NCBI GenBank assembly: GCA_035358815.1
Contig: DAOPQC010000001.1
Span: 766,507-830,506 of the forward strand
Source of the DNA: Thermoanaerobaculales bacterium
GTDB taxonomy: Bacteria > Acidobacteriota > Thermoanaerobaculia > Thermoanaerobaculales > Sulfomarinibacteraceae
DNA: 64,000 nucleotides
Direction: 5' to 3'
The notes beneath the pieces are model-generated. The model was not told the origin of the DNA. It saw only the letters and a list, made by a program, of their open reading frames with translations, and did no database searches. The position numbers and the translations under genes were made by a program. Position 1 is the first letter of the stretch, and each line of letters starts with the position of its first letter. Below are positions 23,377 to 30,644 of the stretch, piece by piece.

Positions 23377-24263
23377 GCGGCGGCCCGTGCCTGTCGGTGG
23401 TCATCCCGACCCGCGACCGGCGCCGGCTCCTGGAGCAGACCCTCGCGGCCCTCGACCGACAGCGCGAGCTGCCGTGCCCATTCGAGGTCGTGGTGGTCGA
23501 CGACGGCTCGACCGATGGCACCGGCGAGTGGCTCCAGCTCGCCCAGTTCGGCGGCTTCACCCTCCAGCAGATCGCCACCCGTCCGGGCGGGCCGGCTCGG
23601 GCGCGCAACCTCGCGATCCGGCGCGCGGCGGCGCCGCGGGTGCTCCTGCTCGGCGACGACACCGTCCCGGCGAAGGACCTGCTCGCCGCCCACCTCGCGG
23701 CGGCCGCGGGCCGCGACGTCGCGGTGCAGGGCCGGATCGACTGGGACCCGGCGCGCCCGGTCACCGAGGTCATGCGCTTCCTGGCGCCGGCCGGCCCGCA
23801 GTTCTGGTTCGAGGGCCTGGGCGACGGCGGTCCAGTGCCGTTCAGCGCGGTGCTCGCCTCCAACCTGTCGGCGCCGACGAGGTGGTTCCGTGAGGAGCCC
23901 TTCGACGAGCGCTTCACCGAGGCCTGCCTCGAGGACACCGAGCTGGCGTGGCGCTGGCAGCAGCGCGGCTGGCCGGCGGTCTACAGCGCGACCGCGGTCT
24001 GCTGGCACCGCCACCACTACGACCGCATCGAGCCCTTCCTCGATCGCCAGCGCCGGGCCGGCCGGTGGGCCCGGCTGGCAGCGGCGATCCACCCGGCCCT
24101 GCGGTGGCGGGTGGCGCTGCAGCCGATCGCGTTCGCCGCGGTGTCCGCCCTGCGGGTCGCGCTGCGCTGGCGGCGCCGGGACCTGTGGGACCTGAGGTGC
24201 CGGCTGGCGTTCGCGAAGGGATACCTCTCGCGCCCCCGCCCCGGCGTCGACGGCGAGGGTTGA
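23373..24263 (+). CDS. GT2 family glycosyltransferase
   Basis: The 296-residue GT-A protein has CLSVVIPTRDRRRLLEQTLAAL, VVVVDDGSTDGTGEW, ARARNLAIRRAAAPRVLLLGDDT and a later FTEACLEDTELAWRWQQRGW block with the ED acceptor/catalytic pair. It ends in a basic, partly hydrophobic helix (residues ~235-270) that may rest on the membrane. ATG 23373 overlaps the wzt stop, so exporter and transferase share a transcript. It is closely similar in layout to the GT2 at 29397, including the GDDTVPAKDLLAAHLA / GDDIVPRPDLLAEHLA segment. It probably adds a sugar to the exported glycan. Confidence 0.88.
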   Translation: MSGGPCLSVVIPTRDRRRLLEQTLAALDRQRELPCPFEVVVVDDGSTDGTGEWLQLAQFGGFTLQQIATRPGGPARARNLAIRRAAAPRVLLLGDDTVPAKDLLAAHLAAAAGRDVAVQGRIDWDPARPVTEVMRFLAPAGPQFWFEGLGDGGPVPFSAVLASNLSAPTRWFREEPFDERFTEACLEDTELAWRWQQRGWPAVYSATAVCWHRHHYDRIEPFLDRQRRAGRWARLAAAIHPALRWRVALQPIAFAAVSALRVALRWRRRDLWDLRCRLAFAKGYLSRPRPGVDGEG

Positions 24264-24318
24264 CGGCCGCTTCTGCGGGCGCGGGCCGCGGGCGGTCCGC
24301 ACCGACGGCCGGCCACGG

Positions 24319-27018
24319 CTACTCGAGGTAGCCGAGCGCCCGGAGCTGCTCGGTCACGGCGCCGTCAGGTGCGCTCGCCGACTCGGGCGGTCCGCCCTCC
24401 CACCAGACCAGGAAACCGGTGCCCGGTGGCGCGGCCGGGCCTTCGATCCGGCGCCAGTCGCCGTCCTCCCCGAGCTCGACCGCCAGCGGCCGCTCAAGGG
24501 CCGACAGGTCGAGCCACTCCGCGACCGGTGAGCCGCGCCGGCCGTCCGGCGCCACCAGATGGGCGATGATCCCTGCCCGGTCGCGGTCCGGCGAGCTGAG
24601 CAGCAGGGTCAACTCCTGCCCGGGGCCCACGGCGAAGGTCGGGGGCGCCGGTCCCCGCCAGCGCACGGTGCCGCCTCCGGCCGCGCTCGCCTTGAGCCGG
24701 TCATGGGCGTTGAACGCGCCCTCGAGCCGTCCCCTCAGCTGGTGCGGTCCCCGGTTGCGGATCGCCAGCCGGGGGCCGCGATGCTGGGCGAGCAAGGTGG
24801 CGCCGGTGAGCGCCCGGAGCTCGGCGGCGCGCGGGTCGCGGGCCGCCAGGTTGACTCGCTCGGCAGGGTCCCGCTCCAGGTCCACCAGCCGTTCCTCGCC
24901 GTGAATCTGCCGCCACGCGGCGTCGTTGAAGGTGTACTTCAGCCGGTCGTCGACCCGCAGCGCGAGGCCCCGGTTCGACGACGCTGCGTAGGTCCACGCC
25001 GCCGCGGGCACCTCGGGCGGGGCGCCGTCGACGAGGTGGAGGAGCGAGACGCCGTCCGCCGGCGCCGCGGCCACGCCGGCCGCGTCGAGGATGGTCGGGG
25101 CGAGGTCGGTCAGGCGGACCTGCCGGTCGATCCTGCGGCCGCCGCCCCGGCCGTCCGGGAGGCCGACCAGCAGCGGCACCAGCACGTTGTAGTCCTCCAG
25201 GTAGGAGTGGCCGGCACGCCCGTCCTCGCCGAGCGCCTCGCCGTGGTCCGAGGTGACGATCAGCACGGTGCGGCCGGCGAGGCCCAGCGCGTCGATGCGA
25301 TCGATCAGCCGTCCGACCTGAGCATCGGCATACGCGACCCCGCTGTCGTACAGCAGGCTGACCAGGGCGACCTCGGCGGGGGTGAGAGGCGTCCGCCAGT
25401 CCCGCTCGCCCGGCCGCTGCGCCACGAAGTAGTCGCCCGGAGCGCGCAGCCTGCGCCAGCCGTGCGGCCTCATCTCGATGCGCGAGGACGGGGGGGCGCC
25501 ACCCGCCGCGGCGGCGAGCCGGTCGAAGTAGGGCTGCCGGTGCAAGTGGGGGTAGTGCACCTCGTAGGTGTGGAAGAAGAGGAAGAAAGGCTCGGCGGCC
25601 CGGTTCTCGAGATAGTCGATGGCGAGCCGCATGCCGTGAGCGAGCTCGCGCTCGGCGTCGTGGCGGGGCCAGTAGACGAAGCGATCGAAGCCCTGGGCGA
25701 GGCCGAACTGGGGCCGGAGGTAGCCGCCGCCCGTGATCGCCGCGGTCGCATAGCCGGCCTCGCGCAGCCGCTCGGCGAGCATCTCGAGCGAGGCCGGCGC
25801 GGCCCGGTAGTGGTTGACGCCGTGGCGCACCGCATCGAGGCCGGTGAACATCGACACGTGCGACGGCAGGGTCCACGGCGAGGTGGCGACGACGGTGCTG
25901 AAGAGCGCTGCGCGCCCGGCCGCCCAGGCATCGATCCGGGGCGACGTCGGCAGGGCGTGGCCGTAGCACGACAGCCGGTCGGCGCGCAGGGTGTCCAGGC
26001 ACACCACCACGACGTTGGGGCGATCGGCCGCAGCGCCGCCGACGATCTCGGGGTTGGCCCACGCCGGCAGCCCGCGCGTCGGGTCGAAGCCCGGGCCGGC
26101 GCGAGTTGACAGGCGGACTGCGACCTGGCGACCGCCGAGCCCGGCCAGCGACACCTCTGCCTCGTGCCAGCGGCGACCGTCGCCGCGACGCGCGTCGAGA
26201 CGGCGCGCGAACACCCGCTGCGGGTCGCCGCCGTCCGTGGTCACCGTGACCTCGAACTGAACGGGCACGCGGACGCCGCGCTGCAGCCCGTAGCCGAAGC
26301 GGAGGCGAGCCCCGTCTGGGAGCTGGAGCCGGCGCTCCGCCGGCAGGCCCGGCGGGACGAGCAGCGCGTTGCGGGCGTCGTGATCGAGCTCGACCTTCCA
26401 GGGCCGGGAGGCGGCAGCCGCGAGCCGGTCAGGGTCGACCACAAAGCGCGAGCCGGTCACGGCGATGACGGGCAGGCGGGTCTGGGCTGCGAACGGCCCG
26501 AACCGCACCCGCGTCATCCGCCCGGTCCACCAGGGATGGCCCTGCAGATCGAAGCCGCAGCTGTAGCCGCTGCCGTCGCTCAGCTCGTGCGCTTCGGCCT
26601 CGGTCGACCTCTCGGTCGAATAGCGCCGCAGTGTGCCGGCCCAGGAGAGCGCCACCGCACCGGGTGGTCGTCCCGCGAACCGCAGCTCGATCCGGTCGAC
26701 TGCGTCGGCCTCGATGTGCAGCGGGCGCTCCCAGACGGTGGTCGAGCCGGTGGCCTCGCCGCGCCCGGGGCGGCCGTCGGGCGCGGGCGCCGAGGGCACC
26801 TCGCGAGGCCGCCAGCGCGCGGCCTCGTCCTGGCTTGCCGCACTCCAGCTGAACACCGGGGCGCTGTCGTAGAGGAGCTCGGGCCGCGGAGCTTCGGGCG
26901 ATTCCTCCACGATAAAACGCGCGGCAAGGCCGGCTGGCGGTTGCCGCTCGGGAGCCGGAGCACAGGCGAGGATGCCCAGCAGGCCGGCCACGGCCAGGGC
27001 AGTGCGCGACCGAGGCAT
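24319..27018 (-). CDS. AlkP-superfamily 'sulfatase' lipoprotein with N-terminal sandwich domain
   Basis: The 899-residue protein has a lipoprotein signal (VAGLLGILAC, Cys near 19). A beta-rich N-terminal domain of about 300 residues follows, joined by GLPAWANPEI to a sulfatase-type catalytic domain (from ~336). There NVVVVCLDTLRADRLSCYGH provides metal Asp residues, TLPSHVSMFTG sits at the nucleophile position near 383, and VTSDHGEALGEDG supplies another metal site. The C-terminal beta part ends with LRALGYLE. The nucleophile motif reads T-L-P-S-H, not C/S-x-P-x-R, so formylglycine formation is not expected. It is closely related to the gene at 54631. It would act in the periplasm or on the surface on a sulfate, phosphate or phosphodiester; which of these is not clear. 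Confidence 0.83.
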   Translation of the reverse strand: MPRSRTALAVAGLLGILACAPAPERQPPAGLAARFIVEESPEAPRPELLYDSAPVFSWSAASQDEAARWRPREVPSAPAPDGRPGRGEATGSTTVWERPLHIEADAVDRIELRFAGRPPGAVALSWAGTLRRYSTERSTEAEAHELSDGSGYSCGFDLQGHPWWTGRMTRVRFGPFAAQTRLPVIAVTGSRFVVDPDRLAAAASRPWKVELDHDARNALLVPPGLPAERRLQLPDGARLRFGYGLQRGVRVPVQFEVTVTTDGGDPQRVFARRLDARRGDGRRWHEAEVSLAGLGGRQVAVRLSTRAGPGFDPTRGLPAWANPEIVGGAAADRPNVVVVCLDTLRADRLSCYGHALPTSPRIDAWAAGRAALFSTVVATSPWTLPSHVSMFTGLDAVRHGVNHYRAAPASLEMLAERLREAGYATAAITGGGYLRPQFGLAQGFDRFVYWPRHDAERELAHGMRLAIDYLENRAAEPFFLFFHTYEVHYPHLHRQPYFDRLAAAAGGAPPSSRIEMRPHGWRRLRAPGDYFVAQRPGERDWRTPLTPAEVALVSLLYDSGVAYADAQVGRLIDRIDALGLAGRTVLIVTSDHGEALGEDGRAGHSYLEDYNVLVPLLVGLPDGRGGGRRIDRQVRLTDLAPTILDAAGVAAAPADGVSLLHLVDGAPPEVPAAAWTYAASSNRGLALRVDDRLKYTFNDAAWRQIHGEERLVDLERDPAERVNLAARDPRAAELRALTGATLLAQHRGPRLAIRNRGPHQLRGRLEGAFNAHDRLKASAAGGGTVRWRGPAPPTFAVGPGQELTLLLSSPDRDRAGIIAHLVAPDGRRGSPVAEWLDLSALERPLAVELGEDGDWRRIEGPAAPPGTGFLVWWEGGPPESASAPDGAVTEQLRALGYLE

Positions 27019-27023
27019 GGCGG

Positions 27024-27029
27024 ATTGTA
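27024..27029 (-). promoter_or_regulatory. -10-like box TACAAT before the lipoprotein gene
   Basis: Minus-strand TACAAT ends only 5 nt before ATG 27018, the shortest such gap in the window. A leaderless start is possible. Confidence 0.4.
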
Positions 27030-27092
27030 GCTCGCCTGGAATCCCAGCACTTCCTGGTGTGGCTGTCAGCCTGATTGGGGTTGCCGTCGGTT

Positions 27093-27235
27093 CGTCCCCG
27101 TGCCCGTACCCGTACCCGTTCCCGAACGGGCGGGTATCCCATTCCGTCGGTCGGTCGCGCCGAGAGCTGGTGGTGGACAGCAATCATCTCTGAGCGAACA
27201 ATCGGGAACGGGAGCGGGAACGGGGACGGGGGCGG
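27093..27235. repeat. GGGAAC-type hexamer island with opposed arms between divergent genes
   Basis: A C-rich arm (27093-27126, CCCGTA and CCCGTT units) is followed by about 76 nt of unique sequence and a G-rich arm (27203-27235, GGGAAC, GGAGCG and GGGGAC). The layout is the same as at 13803-14037. The rest of the gap 27030-27310 shows no gene. Confidence 0.75.
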
Positions 27236-27310
27236 ATCCTGCCGGCAGCGGCTCGCGAATAACGCCAGTGCGCTGTTGTCTCGGCGGGGCTTCGTCGCGC
27301 CTGCCTGGTG

Positions 27311-27316
27311 TACCCT
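27311..27316 (+). promoter_or_regulatory. -10-like box TACCCT before the glycosyltransferase gene
   Basis: TACCCT ends 6 nt before GTG 27323 and 0 nt before an in-frame GTG at 27317. This is a weak match to the leaderless pattern. Confidence 0.35.
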
Positions 27317-27322
27317 GTGGCC

Positions 27323-29392
27323 GTGGTTCAGGATCGCGAGCTCGAAGGCCCGGCCCCCGAGCGGCAGGCGCGCGCGAGGGAGCGGGTTCTGCAGGAGGCG
27401 GTCGACGACCTGAAGGCGGAGGTCCGCGACCTCCGGGCGCAGCTGGACGCCGTTACCGCGGCCTGCGAGCGCCTGCGGACCGGGGGCGCCGCCGTGCCTG
27501 CAGCCTCGAGCGGCATCGTCATTCCGCCGTCCCAGGGGACCGGGCCGGCCGCGGCGCTGCGCGAAGGCGGGAAGCGCGCGATCCGCGGCACGCTGGGGGC
27601 CGTGCGCCGGCTGTGGCGGGTCGCCGACCCGGCCCAACGCTACGTGGTGGCAACCCGGTTGTCGCCGGTGCCGGCGGCGACGCCACCCGTGGTGACGGTG
27701 GTGGTGGCCGCGGAGACGGCCGCCGGCGCCGGGGCCGATCGCCTCCAGGAGCTCGAGCGCCAGTCGGCCGGGCGGCTGGAGGTGGCGGTCTGGGACCGCC
27801 GGCGGGGAACCGCGGAGCTGCGCGGCGCGGGTGGCGGCGAGAGGCGGCGCGTCGCTGCCGGCTCCCGCGACGAGCTGCTCGCGGTGGTCAGCGGCAGCTA
27901 CCTGGCGACCCTGTCCGGGGGCGGCGGCAGCTTGCCCTCGACCCTCCTCGAGACCCTGCAGTGGCTGATCAGCTCGGAGGACCTCGCCTACGTGCGGGTG
28001 CTCGCGGGCCCGACCGAGGACGACGGTGACCGGTGGCCGGAGATGCTGCTGTGCCGGCGTGAGCTCTGGCAGCCTGAAGGCATCGATTTGGACGCGCTCG
28101 CCGGACTCGCTCCGCGGCAGCCGGTGGTCGGCAAGGCGGTCGGGCTCGCCGGGCGGCTCGACGCCGCGGTGCCGAGGCTCGCCACGCTCGGGCCCGGGAG
28201 CGGCCGCGTGGTCTGCCGGACCGGCCGCTACGACGTGTGGGCCGGCAATCGCTCCGGGCCGGTCCTTCACCCCCTCCGCCCGCTGCCCCGCGACGCCGGC
28301 CCTGTCGAGTCGGAACCTCCTGCGGTGATGGTCGTGGCTGTGTCCCCGGTCGAGGGTGGGGCGGCCGCGGTGCTCGCGGCGGCGGTGCGGGAGCTGCGCG
28401 GTTCGGCGCGGGTGGTGGTGGCGGCAACCGCGGCCGAGCGGGCTCGCAGCGTCCGCAGGGCGCTCCTGCTCGAGCGGCTCGGGGCGACGGTCTACGAGCT
28501 CGGGTCCGCGCTTGAGCCCGAGGTGTGGCCGTCCGCGATCGAGCGCATTGCGGCGCGGTCGGCGCCGGGGACGGTGCTCGTCGTCGGCCGCGACCGGCGG
28601 CTCGACGAGGCGATCGCCCGCCTCCGGGCGGGAGGGGCGAGGATCGTCGCCCTGCCTGCCGGCGGGGGCGCGGCCTTCCCCAGGGCCGACGTCAGGCTGG
28701 TGGCCGATGCGCCGCCGGAGGCGCTGGAGGCGGCGGTCGGCGGGCCGGCGCGACCCACGCCGGTGCCGGCCGGATGGCTCCACCCCGGCGCGCCACCCGA
28801 GGTGCCGGCGCCGCTGCGCGAGCGGGTCCGCAGCGAGCTCGGGGTGGCGGCGAACCGCTTCCTGGTGGTGACGGCGGGGGACCTGGTGGCCGACGCTCGC
28901 CCCGAGGACGTGGTGATGGTCGCGGACCGGCTGCGGCGGGAGCCCATCGCCTTGGCCCTGGTCGGCGACGGCCCGCTGGCCGGCAGCGTCAGGGACCTCG
29001 CGAGCTTCCTGGGCGTCGAGGCGCTGCGGATCCGGGTGCCGCAGCATCCCCTCGAGGAGCTCGTGGCGGCGGCCGACCTGGTGCTCGACCCGTCGTTCGA
29101 GCCGGTGGTCCGCCCCTCGGTGGCCGCCGCGCTCGCGGCCGGCGTCCCGGTGGTGACCGCTCCCGGCGGCGGCGCCGAGCGGCTGATCGCCGAGATCGGC
29201 GGCGGAGCGGTGGCCGGCTCCCTGGGCGACCCCGATCAGCTCGCGGAGGCGGTGCTCCGGCTGCGGGCGTCCGGCGTGCGGCCGTCTCCGGAGCGCGCGT
29301 TGGCGGTCCTGGCCGGCCAGCGCCAGGCCGGCGCGGGCGCGATCCGGCGGGCGTTGCTCGGGGGCGCCGGACCTCCGGGCTCCGCAGGTTGA
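27323..29392 (+). CDS. Large glycosyltransferase-like protein with N-terminal coiled coil
   Basis: The 689-residue protein begins with a heptad-rich coiled coil (residues ~12-50, LQEAVDDLKAEVRDLRAQLDAV). Residues ~110-240 form a domain that starts PVVTVVVAAETAAG and looks like a worn GT2 fold lacking a DxD. A long middle region comes next. A GT4-like C-terminal domain (from ~511) has FLVVTAGDLVADARPEDVVMVADRL, ALVGDGPLAGSVRDL and ADLVLDPSFEPVVRPSVAAALAAGVPVVTAPGG, the E-x7-E region. GTG 27323 is chosen by the -10 box and the coiled coil; GTGs at 27308 and 27317 are in frame. It is followed by a GT2 gene after 4 nt. Donor and acceptor are unknown. Confidence 0.72.
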   Translation: MVQDRELEGPAPERQARARERVLQEAVDDLKAEVRDLRAQLDAVTAACERLRTGGAAVPAASSGIVIPPSQGTGPAAALREGGKRAIRGTLGAVRRLWRVADPAQRYVVATRLSPVPAATPPVVTVVVAAETAAGAGADRLQELERQSAGRLEVAVWDRRRGTAELRGAGGGERRRVAAGSRDELLAVVSGSYLATLSGGGGSLPSTLLETLQWLISSEDLAYVRVLAGPTEDDGDRWPEMLLCRRELWQPEGIDLDALAGLAPRQPVVGKAVGLAGRLDAAVPRLATLGPGSGRVVCRTGRYDVWAGNRSGPVLHPLRPLPRDAGPVESEPPAVMVVAVSPVEGGAAAVLAAAVRELRGSARVVVAATAAERARSVRRALLLERLGATVYELGSALEPEVWPSAIERIAARSAPGTVLVVGRDRRLDEAIARLRAGGARIVALPAGGGAAFPRADVRLVADAPPEALEAAVGGPARPTPVPAGWLHPGAPPEVPAPLRERVRSELGVAANRFLVVTAGDLVADARPEDVVMVADRLRREPIALALVGDGPLAGSVRDLASFLGVEALRIRVPQHPLEELVAAADLVLDPSFEPVVRPSVAAALAAGVPVVTAPGGGAERLIAEIGGGAVAGSLGDPDQLAEAVLRLRASGVRPSPERALAVLAGQRQAGAGAIRRALLGGAGPPGSAG

Positions 29393-29396
29393 GCAG

Positions 29397-30515
29397 ATGG
29401 CGGGGCCGCTGTTCTCGGTGGTGATCCCCACCTGCAACCGGGCGGACGCGCTGGGCCGGGCGCTCGCGGCCTGGGACCGGCAGCTTCCGCCCGAGCTGCC
29501 CTTCGAGCTGGTGGTGGTGGACGACGGATCGACCGACCGCACTGCGGCCCTGCTCGAGGGGTGGCACTCGGAGCGCTGCCGGCTGCGCGCCCTTCGCCAG
29601 GACAACGCGGGGCCGGCCGCGGCCCGCAACCGCGCGCTCGCCGCGGTCGAGGGCGAGCTGGTGCTGTTCACCGGCGACGACATCGTGCCCCGCCCGGACC
29701 TGCTCGCCGAGCATCTCGCCGGGCACCGCGAGCACGACGACCCGGGCGTCGCGATCCTCGGGCGGACCGGCTGGCCTGACGGCGCCGACCTCACCGCCAC
29801 GATGCGCCACATCGACGGCGTCGGCGCGCAGCAGTTCAGCTACCACTACTTCCGCGATGGCGCCGAGTACGATTTCCGGCACCTCTACACCTCCAACGTG
29901 TCGCTGCGCCGCCGGCTGCTCGAGCTCGAGCCCGACGGGTTCTGCACCGACTTCCCGGCGGCGGCCTTCGAGGACGCGGAGTTTGCCTACCGCCTGTCGA
30001 TGCACGGCCTCTCCATCCGCTATCGCGCCGCGGCCCGCGCCGACCACCACCACCGCTACGACGCCGCCTCGTTCTTCGCGCGGCAGCGGCGCTGCGGGGA
30101 GATGGCCGCCGTGCTCTACCGCGTCCAGCCGGCCCTCAAGAAGTGGCTCGACATCCGGCGGCTGGAGTGGCGCCGCCTCGAGCGGCTGACCGCGGCGCCT
30201 GGCGACCCGGCCGCGGCCGTGGCGCGCGAGCTCGAGCTCTGGGAGCGGCGGGCGCTGAACATCGCCCTCGTCTTCGACTGCGCTCCGTCCGACGGCGTCG
30301 TCGATGCGCTGCTGCACCGCCTGTTCGAGTACGGCTACCTGGCAGGCCTGGCGGATGCGCTGTTCGCGCCCGGCCCCGCGCGCGCCGTGCGGGCTGCCGA
30401 GTACCTCCGGCTGCTGCCGCCGGCGGTCCGCGAGCTCGAGCGGCGGGCGACGAGCGCCGGCGTTCCCGTGCCGCGCTGCGATGCGGAGGCGATTTCCCGT
30501 CTAGCGGCGAGTTGA
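29397..30515 (+). CDS. GT2 family glycosyltransferase
   Basis: The 372-residue GT-A enzyme has FSVVIPTCNRADALGRALAAW, LVVVDDGSTDRTAALLEGW and AAARNRALAAVEGELVLFTGDDIVPRPDLLAEHL, then FRHLYTSNVSLRRRLL and FPAAAFEDAEFAYRLSMHGLSI, the acceptor block with ED. A C-terminal helical region (~240-372) is longer than usual. It is a clear paralogue of the transferase at 23373, sharing the GDD-x-VP-x-x-D-L-L-A segment. It lies 4 nt after the preceding glycosyltransferase gene, so both are one operon. Role: sugar addition during surface glycan assembly. Confidence 0.88.
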   Translation: MAGPLFSVVIPTCNRADALGRALAAWDRQLPPELPFELVVVDDGSTDRTAALLEGWHSERCRLRALRQDNAGPAAARNRALAAVEGELVLFTGDDIVPRPDLLAEHLAGHREHDDPGVAILGRTGWPDGADLTATMRHIDGVGAQQFSYHYFRDGAEYDFRHLYTSNVSLRRRLLELEPDGFCTDFPAAAFEDAEFAYRLSMHGLSIRYRAAARADHHHRYDAASFFARQRRCGEMAAVLYRVQPALKKWLDIRRLEWRRLERLTAAPGDPAAAVARELELWERRALNIALVFDCAPSDGVVDALLHRLFEYGYLAGLADALFAPGPARAVRAAEYLRLLPPAVRELERRATSAGVPVPRCDAEAISRLAAS

Positions 30516-30644
30516 GGGGCGCCGAACACCGCAACCGCCCGGCCGTGAAGTGTGACGCCCGCCACCTCGCCTCGCGCGTGTCCGAAATACGCTGGTGAAG
30601 GACACAGACGGACGGGGAAGCTGTTGCTCGGGAGGACGCAAGGA

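Noticed and set aside
26429..29812. A 1,127-codon minus-strand frame across the hydrolase start, repeat island and glycosyltransferase gene
   Set aside because: It runs through a repeat island and opposite a real gene; the composition is antisense-like and no domain is seen.
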